A stretch of DNA of 64,000 nucleotides, from positions 1 to 64,000 of the forward strand of contig NZ_CABJDK010000002.1 of NCBI RefSeq assembly GCF_902364355.1, written 5' to 3'. This document shows, piece after piece, positions 1 through 8,168 of this stretch. The position numbers and the translations under genes were made by a program. A model generated the notes under the pieces. The model saw only the letters and a list, made by a program, of their open reading frames with translations, was not told the DNA's origin and searched no databases. Positions within the stretch are counted from its first letter, which is position 1; every line of letters begins with the position of its first letter. This DNA is from Collinsella aerofaciens. Its GTDB lineage: Bacteria; Actinomycetota; Coriobacteriia; Coriobacteriales; Coriobacteriaceae.

Positions 1-12
1 ACCCTAAGAGCA

Positions 13-35
13 AACCACCCTTTTTAAGGGTGGTT
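13..35. terminator. Hairpin, possible terminator of an upstream gene
   Basis: A perfect 10-bp stem (13-22 with 26-35) closes on a 3-nt loop. The left arm ends in a T run but no clear U-tract follows on either side, so termination is only a likely role. It precedes the lipoprotein gene by about 185 bp and may end a gene outside the window. Confidence 0.4.
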
Positions 36-219
36 CTGATTGCACCGCGGGGAAGCGTTTTATTGCACGTTGGGCGGGCTTGCAAACCGTTCGGACGCTA
101 AAACGAACCGACCGCGCCTTCGCGTTGCCGAGGGCGTTCATAAGTGGATAGAATGGGCTTACTTATTACAACGTGCGCCGCGTCCGGGAAGCGCGGTGCC
201 GCTCATTGGGAGGAACAAC

Positions 220-777
220 ATGAAAAAGAAGCCGCTGCTTGCGCCCCTCATGGCCGTCTTGGTTGCATGCGTGGTCGTGCTTTCCGGCTGTGGAGGTCCT
301 TCGGTTGAGGAGCTCATCACCGAGGATCTTACGACGCAGTTTGACGAGGTCAAAAACGGTGGCGACGACTTCCTCTCTGGTCTGGAGGAGGCTTCGGGCG
401 ACGAGTTCGAGCAGCTGGGTATCGATCCCAAGGAGTATGCCAAGACCTATCTCGAGGGCTTTGACTACAAGATCGGCGACGTGACGGTCGACGAGGACAA
501 GGGTGTCGCGACCGCCGAGGTTTCTATCACATGCAAGTCTATGAACAAGATCGTCGAGGACTTCTCCACCCAGTATCAGGAGAAGGTCGCTGCGCTTGAC
601 ACGGTTCCTTCCGATGACGAGCTGTACAAGATGGCCGGTCAGGTTATGGTCGATGTGACCAAGGCCACCGAGCCCAGGAAGACCACGGTTATCTTCAAGT
701 ACACCTGCAACGACGACGGCGAGTGGTCTGCCGACGACTCCGTCAACTCCGAGATGATGGATGCAATGCTGAGCTAG
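220..777 (+). CDS. Putative lipoprotein, function unknown (185 aa)
   Basis: An exported lipid-anchored protein is predicted. The first 25 residues form a lipoprotein signal peptide: a KKK start, a hydrophobic stretch, and the lipobox LSGC with the cysteine at about residue 23. The mature part is acidic and polar (EELITEDL near the start, then a helical segment with repeated acidic residues) and has two further cysteines (ITCKS and YTCND). The ATG at 220 is chosen because a GGGAGG ribosome-binding site lies 7 nt upstream and the lipobox then falls at the right distance; the frame is open further upstream but without a signal sequence. I do not recognise a family with confidence; small lipoproteins of this type are common in gut Actinomycetota and Firmicutes. 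It appears monocistronic, followed by hairpins at 781-808 and 852-892. Confidence 0.75.
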   Translation: MKKKPLLAPLMAVLVACVVVLSGCGGPSVEELITEDLTTQFDEVKNGGDDFLSGLEEASGDEFEQLGIDPKEYAKTYLEGFDYKIGDVTVDEDKGVATAEVSITCKSMNKIVEDFSTQYQEKVAALDTVPSDDELYKMAGQVMVDVTKATEPRKTTVIFKYTCNDDGEWSADDSVNSEMMDAMLS

Positions 778-780
778 TTT

Positions 781-808
781 GTTGCGGCGTTTTACCAAAC
801 GCCGCAAC
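781..808 (+). terminator. Perfect 12-bp hairpin just after the lipoprotein gene
   Basis: 781-792 pairs perfectly with 797-808 around a 4-nt loop, starting three bases after the stop codon. There is no U-tract, so it may work together with the T-tailed hairpin at 852-892. Confidence 0.5.
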
Positions 809-821
809 TGCTCGACGCTGC

Positions 822-921
822 GCGGGCACCAGAGCGACAACTTGTCATTCAAAGAGGACGGCATGACCAGAAGGTCTATGCCGTCCTCTTTTCATGCCAA
901 TTTGTTCGCTCTGGTGCCCGC
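822..921. repeat. Nested palindrome enclosing a terminator hairpin
   Basis: The outer arms 822-844 and 898-921 are near-perfect reverse complements (core GCGGGCACCAGAGCG). They enclose an inner 13-bp stem (852-864 with 878-890) followed by TTTT, which has the form of an intrinsic terminator. A transcript could fold into one stem of about 100 nt. The element lies between two convergent genes. Confidence 0.6.
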
Positions 922-967
922 TCGCTGTCCGTCCTCTACCTGCGGCGTTGCCATGGTAGTCATTGGG

Positions 968-1021
968 GCGGCACTTGGGGACGTTCCTTTTCTGCCGGCA
1001 GTTGGGGACACTCCTTGCGCC
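968..1021. repeat. GGGGAC-type dispersed repeat, copy at left end
   Basis: The segment contains two TTGGGGAC(G/A) units around TTTTCTGCCGGCA. A nearly identical segment lies at 63791-63844 at the other end of the window. The shared stretch is about 46 bp, far beyond chance. Confidence 0.7.
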
Positions 1022-1073
1022 AGCGTTGCATCGAATGCTCGGGAAAATACGAGCCGGTATTTGGCCGAATAGC

Positions 1074-1211
1074 GGGTCGCGGTTTCCGGATGGGGTGGGT
1101 TGTGGAAAGTGCGACCCGGAATATTGCTCTGAAACGGGATGCCGTTTCCCCGACAAGGCTCAACCGGAAAGCGCATCCCATTCTGGGGCGGCAAAACGGG
1201 ATGCGCTTTCC
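1074..1211. repeat. Alternating 14-mer array 1 (5 units)
   Basis: Five copies of a 14-mer with consensus GGGWYGCSSTTTCC begin at 1074(+), 1104(-), 1136(+), 1166(-) and 1198(+). Orientation alternates strictly, with spacers of 16, 18, 16 and 18 nt. Arrays with the same rhythm occur at 17568-17737 and 42323-42521. No ORF or RNA gene explains it; it lies between the convergent lipoprotein and phosphatase genes. Confidence 0.8.
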
Positions 1212-1252
1212 GCGCGACAGAATCTATGCAGCCGTGTTGAGCGACAGCCCCG

Positions 1253-1921
1253 CTACTCGCCCAGAATCAGCGCCGCGAGCTCTGCCTGGCTGTCCACCAC
1301 GTAGTCGGCGCCGGCGGACTCCAGCTCTGCGCGGCCGCGGAAGCCCCAGCTGACACCGGCGCTCTTGAGGCCGGCGTTGTGACCGGTCAGAACATCGACA
1401 TTGGAATCGCCCACATAGAGCGTGGTTGCCGGGTCGGCGCCTAGCTCTTCCATCGCATGCAGCGTAACAGGCGCCTCGGGCTTGGGAGGAAACGCATCGA
1501 CGCGGCCCTGCACCAGCGCAAAGCGCTCGGAACCAAAGTATTTTTCGATAAGCGGAGCGGCCGAAACATGGTCCTTGTTGGTGAGCACGGCAAGCTGCAC
1601 GCCCGCGGTGCGCAGGCGGTCGAGCATCTCGATCGTACCGGCGTACGGTGCGGTGTGGTCCTCCTTGTGCTCGCCGTAGTAAGCCCTAAACTCGGCAAGC
1701 GTCTGCTCAAACATACGGCCGTCGCCCGCATACTCGGCAGGCATAAAGCGCTCGACCAGCTTGAGCATGCCGTTTCCCACCTTGTAGCGGTACTCGTCTA
1801 CGGCAAACGTGGGCCAGCCGTGCGTCTCGCAGGTATGGTTGCCGGCGGCCGCCAGGTCCTCGAGCGTGTTGAGGATGGTGCCATCCAGATCAAAGATCAC
1901 ATGGGAAAAAGCTGCTGCCAT
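1253..1921 (-). CDS. HAD-family phosphatase, phosphoglycolate phosphatase-like (222 aa)
   Basis: This is a haloacid dehalogenase-superfamily hydrolase of the Gph/PGP type. Motif I is FDLDGTILNT near residue 10, where the first Asp is the nucleophile. Motif II is VLTNKD (about residue 115), motif III the Lys in FPPKPEAP, and motif IV the YVGDSNVDV acidic pair. A helical cap (ETHGWP to YYGEHKEDH) lies between motifs I and II. Length is normal for the family. The ATG at 1921 is used because an AGGAG site precedes it; a longer frame to 1984 adds residues without homology character. Likely substrates are small phosphomonoesters such as phosphoglycolate, but HAD specificity cannot be read from sequence. 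It follows hypE by 105 bp on the same strand and may be cotranscribed with the hyp genes. Confidence 0.85.
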   Translation of the reverse strand: MAAAFSHVIFDLDGTILNTLEDLAAAGNHTCETHGWPTFAVDEYRYKVGNGMLKLVERFMPAEYAGDGRMFEQTLAEFRAYYGEHKEDHTAPYAGTIEMLDRLRTAGVQLAVLTNKDHVSAAPLIEKYFGSERFALVQGRVDAFPPKPEAPVTLHAMEELGADPATTLYVGDSNVDVLTGHNAGLKSAGVSWGFRGRAELESAGADYVVDSQAELAALILGE

Positions 1922-2026
1922 GGGTGCTCCTGCCGCTTGAGTTGTAAAACGCACCCCATGATACTTGGCATGCGTGCCGGGCATGTTTGGAATCTGAATA
2001 TCTTTAATAGCCCTGAGCCTTTGTCG

Positions 2027-3061
2027 TTAGCAAATCCTCGGCAGCTGCTCTCCTACGAGCATGTCGAGGATGCGGGTCGAGCCCCAGCCGGTGCGCACGC
2101 GCACGGCGGGGCGGGCGTCCTCGGCAAGCGGCAGCACGCGACCGATAATAGCGGCATTCTCGCCGTAGCGCGCGGCGCGCATGGCTGCCAGCGCGGCATC
2201 GGCCTGCTCGGCCGGCACCACGGCAACCATCTTGCCCTCGTTTGCTACCTGCAGCACGTCATAGCCGAGCATCTCGCAGGCTGCCTGCACGTCGGGGCGC
2301 ACAGGCACGGCATCCTCGTCGACCTCCATGGCAACGCCGCTGGCCTGGGCAAACTCATTGAGCGTGGACGCCAGGCCGCCGCGCGTGGGGTCGCGGAAGC
2401 AGCGTGTTTCGGGTGCTGCGGCAAGCACATCGGCAATCAGGTGGTTGAGCGGCGCGGCATCGCTTTCGATGGTGCTCGAAAACGCCAAGCCCTCGCGTTG
2501 GCTCATGATGGCGATACCGTGGTCGCCCAGCGTACCCGATACCAGAATGACATCGCCGGGCTGGCAGTTGGCGCCGCTGAGCGCTACGCCCACGGGCACT
2601 TCGCCCACGCCGGCGGTATTGATGTAGACGCCGTCGGCCCCGCCGCGCTCGACCACTTTGGTGTCGCCGGTGATGATCGCCACGCCCGCCTCGTGCGCCG
2701 TCTCGGCCATCGTTTGCACAATCTGGCGGAGCTTATCCATGGGATAGCCCTCTTCGAGGATAAAGCCGCACGATAGGTAGCGTACGTTGGCGCCCGAGGT
2801 CGCGACGTCGTTGACGGTTCCGCATACAGCGAGGCGGCCGATGTTGCCCCCGGGGAAGAACTGCGGCGAGACTACAAAGCTGTCGGTCGACATGGCGATG
2901 CGCCCGCTCGTGGGCAGCGCGGCGACGCCGGCATCGTTGCCCTCGAGCAGCTCGGGCGACCCAAAGGCATCCAAAAAGACCTCATCGATGATGCGTTTCA
3001 TCATCTGGCCGCCGGAGCCGTGACCCAGCAGGACGGTGCTATCGGTAACGCTATGGGACAT
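2027..3061 (-). CDS. hypE: Hydrogenase maturation protein HypE (344 aa)
   Basis: HypE takes the carbamoyl group from HypF and dehydrates it to a thiocyanate on its C-terminal cysteine, the precursor of the cyanide ligands of the [NiFe] active site. The protein is an ATP-dependent AIR-synthase-like fold: an early LGHGSGG motif, the glycine-rich STDSFVVSPQFFPGG segment, and GDTKVVERG. It ends in the hallmark PRIC, so the reactive C-terminal Cys is present. Length matches the family. ATG at 3061 is preceded by TTGGAG. It is the distal hyp gene after hypF, hypC and hypD and starts 48 bp after hypD. Confidence 0.97.
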   Translation of the reverse strand: MSHSVTDSTVLLGHGSGGQMMKRIIDEVFLDAFGSPELLEGNDAGVAALPTSGRIAMSTDSFVVSPQFFPGGNIGRLAVCGTVNDVATSGANVRYLSCGFILEEGYPMDKLRQIVQTMAETAHEAGVAIITGDTKVVERGGADGVYINTAGVGEVPVGVALSGANCQPGDVILVSGTLGDHGIAIMSQREGLAFSSTIESDAAPLNHLIADVLAAAPETRCFRDPTRGGLASTLNEFAQASGVAMEVDEDAVPVRPDVQAACEMLGYDVLQVANEGKMVAVVPAEQADAALAAMRAARYGENAAIIGRVLPLAEDARPAVRVRTGWGSTRILDMLVGEQLPRIC

Positions 3062-3109
3062 ATCGAAAACTCCAATCGTGGGTGGTGCCAGTGTGCGGGT
3101 GCGTCCGGG

Positions 3110-4222
3110 CTAGTTACGGTATCTAAAGTACGCCGCGCAGCTGCCCTCGGAGCTCACCATGCAGGGGCCGACGGGATGCTCGGGTGTACAAGCGTGGCCG
3201 AACAGAGGGCAGTCGCTCGGCGTAATGGCTCCGCGCAGCACGTCGCCGCAGCGGCATCCGTGTGGCTCGACCGTCGGCTCGATGGGCACGTCAAAGCGGG
3301 TGCGGGCATCAAAGCGCGAGAACTCGGGGCGGATGGAAAGGCCCGAGTTGGCAATCGGCCCCAGCCCGCGCCATGTGGTGTCGCACGGCTCAAACACCTG
3401 CTCGACCAGCTGGCGCGCCACGGGGTTGCCGTTCGCATTGACACCGCGGCGGTAGGCGTTGTCGATCGCCGGCCTGTTCTCGACAACCATCTGGACCAGC
3501 ATGCAGATGCCCTGCAGGATATCGACCGGTTCAAATCCCGTGACCACACCCGGGGTATTGAACTCATCGACCAAAAACCCAAAGGGTGCCAGGCCCGTGA
3601 TGGTAGCGACGTGACCAGGCAGGATAAAGCCGTCGATGGTCGTCTCGGGGTCGTTGGAGATCGCACGCAGGGCCGGCGGCGTGGTCTTATGGGCACAGTA
3701 GACCGAGAAGTTCTGGAGTCCGCGTGCATCGGCCTCCAAAATGGCGGCGGCGATGGTGGGCGTCGTGGTCTCAAAGCCGACGCCCATAAAGATGACCGGG
3801 CGATCGGGGTTGTGTTCGGCGATATCGAGTGCATCGAGCGGGGAGTACACAATGCGAATATCGCGCCCCGCCGCCTTTTGCGCGGCGAGCGAGGTAGACG
3901 ACCCGGGCACGCGCATCATGTCGCCAAAGGTGGTGATGATGGCGCCGTCCATCTTGGCGAGCGCGATTGCATGGTCGATATCGCGGTTGGCGGTAACACA
4001 GACGGGGCAACCCGGACCGCTCAGCAGTTTGAGCCCGGCAGGCATAATGGAGCGAAAGCCATAGCGACCGATGCTCACGGTGTGCGTGCCGCAGACTTCC
4101 ATAAGGTTGATGGTGCGGTCGCCGACGAGTTCACGGATGCGCTCGATGAGCTCGCGAGCCAGCTTGGGATCGCGGAATGCCGAGAAGTCGATACCGGAGC
4201 GAGCCGGCTGTCCGGCCGCCAC
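3110..4222 (-). CDS. hypD: Hydrogenase maturation protein HypD (370 aa)
   Basis: HypD is the iron-sulfur scaffold that, with HypC, assembles the Fe(CN)2CO unit for [NiFe] hydrogenases. Visible family motifs are MEVCGTHT (about residue 40), GPGCPVCV (about residue 70), the GVGFETTTP loop, and a C-terminal cysteine set (GCRCGD, DCPLFGHAC, GPCMVSSEGSCAAYF) that holds the [4Fe-4S] cluster. Length is typical. The GTG start at 4222 shares its first base with the hypC TAG stop, which implies translational coupling and supports the unusual start codon. Confidence 0.97.
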   Translation of the reverse strand: MAAGQPARSGIDFSAFRDPKLARELIERIRELVGDRTINLMEVCGTHTVSIGRYGFRSIMPAGLKLLSGPGCPVCVTANRDIDHAIALAKMDGAIITTFGDMMRVPGSSTSLAAQKAAGRDIRIVYSPLDALDIAEHNPDRPVIFMGVGFETTTPTIAAAILEADARGLQNFSVYCAHKTTPPALRAISNDPETTIDGFILPGHVATITGLAPFGFLVDEFNTPGVVTGFEPVDILQGICMLVQMVVENRPAIDNAYRRGVNANGNPVARQLVEQVFEPCDTTWRGLGPIANSGLSIRPEFSRFDARTRFDVPIEPTVEPHGCRCGDVLRGAITPSDCPLFGHACTPEHPVGPCMVSSEGSCAAYFRYRN

Positions 4223-4482
4223 TAGTAAGCCTCCGCCGGGTTGGTGGCCAGCTGGTCTTCTTCGACCAGTTCGGTCATGGTATTGACGAGCTCGAGCGTC
4301 TCTTGGGCTTCCTGCTCGTCGACAATCTGAATGCCAAAGCCGGCGTGCACGAGAATATAGTCGCCTACCTGTGCCGTCGGCACGAGGCGCAGCGAAACGG
4401 GGCGCTCGATGCCCATCATGTCGACGGTCGCCTTAAGGTCGTCGTCGCGTTTGACCACTTTACCGGGAACGGCAAGGCACAT
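4222..4482 (-). CDS. hypC: Hydrogenase maturation chaperone HypC (86 aa)
   Basis: A small chaperone that binds HypD and the hydrogenase large subunit. It begins MCLAVPGKV, the family signature in which Cys2 ligates the iron precursor. The body has the OB-like GDYILVHAGFGIQ segment, followed by a short acidic tail. GGGGAA lies 7-8 nt before the ATG. The stop overlaps the hypD start by one base. About 130 bp separate it from hypF upstream. Confidence 0.96.
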   Translation of the reverse strand: MCLAVPGKVVKRDDDLKATVDMMGIERPVSLRLVPTAQVGDYILVHAGFGIQIVDEQEAQETLELVNTMTELVEEDQLATNPAEAY

Positions 4483-4613
4483 AATGTTCCCCTTTTATAC
4501 GTTTTGCGCTGGATAGGCGCCTAATTACCCATCAGTTGATGGTAGCGCTCGCGGAAGTCACGAGCAAACGCGTTACACCTGTGAGACGGCGGCGCGCAGG
4601 CTGGCAAAACGGC

Positions 4614-7082
4614 CTATCGCGATGCTGTCTGCGCAAGGCGGGCGCGAGCGATGGCGGCCTGACCGTAGGCGATGCAGCCGTCGTTGACGGGCACGGAGTG
4701 GGGGACCAAGACGGCAAGACCGGCGTCTTTGAGTTCGTGGGTAAGGAGCTGAAGCAAAAGTCGGTTCATGAACACGCCGCCCGAGAGCGCGACGGTATCG
4801 ATGCTTTCGCGCGCGCAGATTTCGCGTGCGATTCGTGCCGAAGAGCGCGCGATGGCGATATGGAAATCGAGCGCGAGCCTGTAGGCCGCAGCGCCGGCCC
4901 TGATTCCCTCCAAAAGCGCCTCAATAAGCGATCTGGAGTTTAGAACATGGTGGGCGTCCGGACGGGATGATTCGGTTACGGAAAAGCCGGCTATATTGCC
5001 GGTGAGGCAGGCACTTTCACTGCTGAGCGCGCGCCAGGCGGCGGCTTCGAGTTCTATGGCGGGTTCGCCCTCGTAGGTTGCCTTGTCGCAGATGCCCAGA
5101 ATTGCTGCCGCGGCATCAAAGAGACGCCCCATGCTGCTGGTACGCGGGCTGTTGATGCCGCGCTCGATCATGGTGGCTGTCACGCGGCGCGTTTGCTCGT
5201 CGAGGCTGTCCAAAAGCCGAGCGGCACCTGGGTGCTCGAGCAGGCCGAGCTCACTGAGCAGGGCAAAGGCGTTGCGGCGGGCGTCGCGTACGGACGCTAC
5301 GCCACCGGGTAGGGCCCAAGTGCGCAGATGCGCTGCGCGCTCAAAGTCAGCAAGGCCAGCGACAAGAAACTCGCCGCCCCATATGGTGTCATCGGTGCCG
5401 GCGCCCGTGCCATCGAAGGCAATGCCGAGGACGCGCGCCTCGGGCGCAAGCTGGCCTGTGACAATCGCTTCTGCCATCACGCTCGCGATGTGCGCATGAT
5501 GGTGCTGGACTTCGATAAGCGGCAGATTGTGCTCCCGTGCCTGCTCGCGCGCCCACTGACCCGATAGATAACTGGGGTGTACATCGCAGGCCAAGGCGGC
5601 GGGTGCCAAGTCAAAGAGATCTTCCAAGCGCGTGCGCGCGGCGTTCCAGGCATCGAAGGTCTCGCCGTTTTCAACATCGCCGATATGCTGCGACACAAAA
5701 CAGGTTGTCTCGCCGTTCGTCCCTTCACGCGTGAGTGCAATCGTGGCTTTTTGTTGTGGCCCACAGACGAGCACGCAGGACGGAGTGCCGTCGAGCGCCG
5801 GCAACGGCAGCGGCTGGGGTGCATATCCGCGAGCGCGGCGAACGGGCATAACAGCGCCGTCGACCACGCGTACCAAAGAGTCGTCGTAGCGCGAGAGGAT
5901 CGCGCGGTCGTTACCGAGCAACGCGTCGGCGATGCCGGCGGCAACGAGGCGTTCCCAGGCAAGGTCGTCGTCGGTCTCGATGGGTTCTTCGCTCAGATTT
6001 CCGCTGGTCATGACGAGCGCGTGCATGCCGCGGGTTTCTGCCGCGGCAAGCAACAGATGCTGAAGCGGGGTGTAGGGGAGCATGACACCGAGCTCGGGAA
6101 GGTCGTGCGCGACGGAATGCGCGAGCGCGAGGGCGTCGGGGGAGCCGCCGCTCTCGCAAGCGGCACGTCGGCGCAGCAGCACAATGGGGCGAATGCTGCC
6201 GGCCAGCAAGCCGCGCTCAATGTCGTTGACATGGCACAGGCGTTCAACGTCGGCAAGGTCGCGCACCATAACGGCAAGCGGTTTGTTGCTGCGGCGTTTG
6301 CGGCGGCGAAGCTCGGCTACCGCCTGCTCGTTGGAGGCGTCGCATGCCAAGTGAAATCCGCCCAGACCCTTGATGGCGACGATGCCACCGTCGGCCAGCA
6401 GCTCAACGCAGCGCTCGATGATAGCGTCGCTGGCCTCGCGTGTGGTACCGACGGCCGGTGTCGCGGACGAATTCCCGCACGCATTGCCGTTCACAGCCTC
6501 GCTCCACGTAATATGCGGCCCGCAATCAAAGCAGGCATCGGGCTGCGCGTGAAAACGCCGGTCGAGTGGGTCGGCATACTCCGCGGCGCACTCGGGACAC
6601 ATGGGAAAACAATCCATCGAGGTGGCCGCTCGATCGTAAGGCAGCGAGCGGATGATGGTAAAGCGCGGCCCGCAGTTAGTGCAGTTGATAAAGGGGTAGT
6701 GATAGCGTCGGTCGGTGGGGTCGAACAGTTCGCGCAGGCAGTCGTCACAGGTGGCGATATCGGGAGAGATGAGCGTCGTGTGCACGGTCTGATCCTGCGA
6801 CGCTACGATACGAAAGGCCCGCTCATCGTCGGCATCCCAACCGTTGGCTGCCAGGTCCACAACCTCGACATGCTCTACGCGGGCTGCCGCAGGCGCATGC
6901 TCAGAAAGCGCGTCAACAAAAGCATCGAGCGCATCGGCCAGAGCATGCGCTTCGATGTGCACGCCGTCGCCCGCATTGAGCACCCAGCCGCAAATGCCAT
7001 GCGCCATAGCCTCGCGATACACAAACGGTCGCATGCCAACGCCCTGCACAATGCCCGTCACATGAATATGCACATGCCGCAT
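4614..7082 (-). CDS. hypF: Carbamoyltransferase HypF (822 aa)
   Basis: HypF activates carbamoyl phosphate to carbamoyl-adenylate and transfers the carbamoyl group to HypE. Domains in order: an acylphosphatase-like domain (VQGVGMRPFVY, residues 1-95); paired zinc-finger motifs (CDDCLREL, NCTNCG, CPMCPEC, CFDCG; about 110-185); a YrdC-like domain (KGLGGFHLACDA, RRKRRSNKPLAVMV; about 205-395); and a Kae1/HypF-type carbamoyltransferase domain (DVHPSY, QHHHAHIASVM, FDGTGAG, ALSGGVFMN). Length is normal. The ATG at 7082 has GAGGGG upstream; an in-frame TTG at 7109 lacks one. It is the first hyp gene of the minus-strand run and lies just downstream of nikR. Confidence 0.97.
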   Translation of the reverse strand: MRHVHIHVTGIVQGVGMRPFVYREAMAHGICGWVLNAGDGVHIEAHALADALDAFVDALSEHAPAAARVEHVEVVDLAANGWDADDERAFRIVASQDQTVHTTLISPDIATCDDCLRELFDPTDRRYHYPFINCTNCGPRFTIIRSLPYDRAATSMDCFPMCPECAAEYADPLDRRFHAQPDACFDCGPHITWSEAVNGNACGNSSATPAVGTTREASDAIIERCVELLADGGIVAIKGLGGFHLACDASNEQAVAELRRRKRRSNKPLAVMVRDLADVERLCHVNDIERGLLAGSIRPIVLLRRRAACESGGSPDALALAHSVAHDLPELGVMLPYTPLQHLLLAAAETRGMHALVMTSGNLSEEPIETDDDLAWERLVAAGIADALLGNDRAILSRYDDSLVRVVDGAVMPVRRARGYAPQPLPLPALDGTPSCVLVCGPQQKATIALTREGTNGETTCFVSQHIGDVENGETFDAWNAARTRLEDLFDLAPAALACDVHPSYLSGQWAREQAREHNLPLIEVQHHHAHIASVMAEAIVTGQLAPEARVLGIAFDGTGAGTDDTIWGGEFLVAGLADFERAAHLRTWALPGGVASVRDARRNAFALLSELGLLEHPGAARLLDSLDEQTRRVTATMIERGINSPRTSSMGRLFDAAAAILGICDKATYEGEPAIELEAAAWRALSSESACLTGNIAGFSVTESSRPDAHHVLNSRSLIEALLEGIRAGAAAYRLALDFHIAIARSSARIAREICARESIDTVALSGGVFMNRLLLQLLTHELKDAGLAVLVPHSVPVNDGCIAYGQAAIARARLAQTASR

Positions 7083-7105
7083 GCGACACCCCTCATCAAA
7101 ACCGA

Positions 7106-7176
7106 CCAAAAAGGGACAGGTTTATTTTGGTCGGTAAAACTTCTAAACCTGCCACAACAAACCTGTCCCTTTTTGG
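7106..7176. repeat. GGGACAGG palindrome between nikR and hypF
   Basis: Perfect 18-bp arms (7106-7123 and 7159-7176, core AAAAAGGGACAGG) enclose a second, smaller inverted pair (7101-7107 with 7129-7135). It is one of the dispersed GGGAC-type palindromes and sits exactly in the gap between nikR and hypF, where it could attenuate read-through. Confidence 0.7.
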
Positions 7177-7184
7177 CAGGTGCG

Positions 7185-7697
7185 CTATAGCCCCAGGCTT
7201 TGCTTGGTGGCGGCGCAGGTGAGCTCGCCGTGCTTAACGCCGCGCAGGCCCAGCAGTCGGTCGGCTAGTTCGTAGACGCGCTCGCCGCGACCCTTGAGCG
7301 CCAGAATCTCCAGACAGTTGTGGTGATCCAGATGCACGTGCATCGTCGATACGATTTCGTCGGTGTAGTCGTGCTGCACCTCATCCAGGCGGCGTGTCAG
7401 GTCGCCTGTGTGATGGTCGTAGATCATGGTGAGCGACCCGATAACGTGCTCATCGGGCGTGCGCATCTGCTCTTTGGCGATCGAGGCGCGAATCAAATCG
7501 CGGACTGCCTCGGAGCGGTTGGCCACGTCGCCGCGGCGCGCGATCTGTTCGTCAAAACGGCGCAGCAGGTCGTCAGGCGCGGTGACCGAAAAACGGACCA
7601 GCTCGGAGCCGGAGCCACTACAGCGGCAGCCCGCGTCGCCGTCCGCCCCGTGCGGATGCTCGTGCTCGTACCCGCAGCCGTGCTCGTGTTCGGCCAC
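7185..7697 (-). CDS. nikR: Nickel-responsive regulator NikR with His/Cys-rich N-terminus (170 aa)
   Basis: NikR is a ribbon-helix-helix repressor that binds DNA when loaded with nickel. The DNA-binding domain is recognised by VRFSVTAPDDLLRRFDEQI (about residues 34-52) and NRSEAVRDLIR. The C-terminal ACT-like metal domain carries the high-affinity site: an upstream His (QHDY) and the HVHLDHHNC motif with the H-x-H-x5-C spacing of the family. Unusually, about 30 residues precede the RHH domain and contain five His and three Cys (HEHGCGYEHEHPHG, GCRC), suggesting an extra metal-binding tail. The GTG start lies two bases from the upstream gene's stop, implying coupling. The hyp genes downstream are natural nickel-related targets. 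Confidence 0.93.
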   Translation of the reverse strand: MAEHEHGCGYEHEHPHGADGDAGCRCSGSGSELVRFSVTAPDDLLRRFDEQIARRGDVANRSEAVRDLIRASIAKEQMRTPDEHVIGSLTMIYDHHTGDLTRRLDEVQHDYTDEIVSTMHVHLDHHNCLEILALKGRGERVYELADRLLGLRGVKHGELTCAATKQSLGL

Positions 7698-7698
7698 G

Positions 7699-7947
7699 TT
7701 ACACCAGCTTCACGGAGCCGACGGAGTTGTGGTCGGCCTCGATGGCCTCTTCGTAGCCCTCGAGTGCGTCGTGGGCCTCGTGCAGCGCGGTCATGGCTGC
7801 CTCGAGCTTGGCGCCGATGCGCTCCATGTCAAAATTCTCGGTCGCATGCAGCAGCTGATGGCTCCACTCGTGAGCGAGCTCGATGGTGTCGTCGACCTGC
7901 TTGACGCTCATGGCAAGCTGGCTCATGTTCATTCCAACATCATGCAT
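7699..7947 (-). CDS. Small helical protein coupled to nikR, function unknown (82 aa)
   Basis: I do not recognise a family. The sequence is almost entirely predicted helix, with His and Met concentrated early (MHDVGMNMSQ, AHEWSHQLLHATENFDM) and an acidic second half (EEAIEADH). AAGGAG precedes the ATG at good spacing. Its stop abuts the nikR GTG, so the two are almost certainly made from one transcript. The His/Met content and neighbourhood make a nickel-related role plausible, but this is only inferred from context. Confidence 0.7.
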   Translation of the reverse strand: MHDVGMNMSQLAMSVKQVDDTIELAHEWSHQLLHATENFDMERIGAKLEAAMTALHEAHDALEGYEEAIEADHNSVGSVKLV

Positions 7948-8024
7948 GGGAAATCTCCTTGTGTAGGCGGTAATCCGGCGGTTCAGATTTTACTACGCCC
8001 GCTCTGCGCGCCACTGCATAAGAA

Positions 8025-8057
8025 AACGGGTGCGAGTCTGTGCGACTCGCACCCGTT
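8025..8057 (-). terminator. Terminator after trxA
   Basis: A 14-bp perfect stem (8025-8038 with 8044-8057, core ACGGGTGCGAGTC) is followed on the minus strand by TTTTCTTA, the form of an intrinsic terminator for trxA. The 110 bp between it and trxA contain only a small hairpin and no gene. Confidence 0.8.
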
Positions 8058-8168
8058 CACTGGGGGCTGTTTGTGACTACCATACTATCCGTGGTCGCAC
8101 GCGCCGCACCCGGCAGTCCGGCGAGCGGTACAAAACCGCTCATGGACGGCGGGTAAGTAACAAGCGTA

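Noticed and set aside
8060..8168. Possible tRNA or small RNA between trxA and its terminator
   Set aside because: Small hairpins only; no cloverleaf and no promoter.
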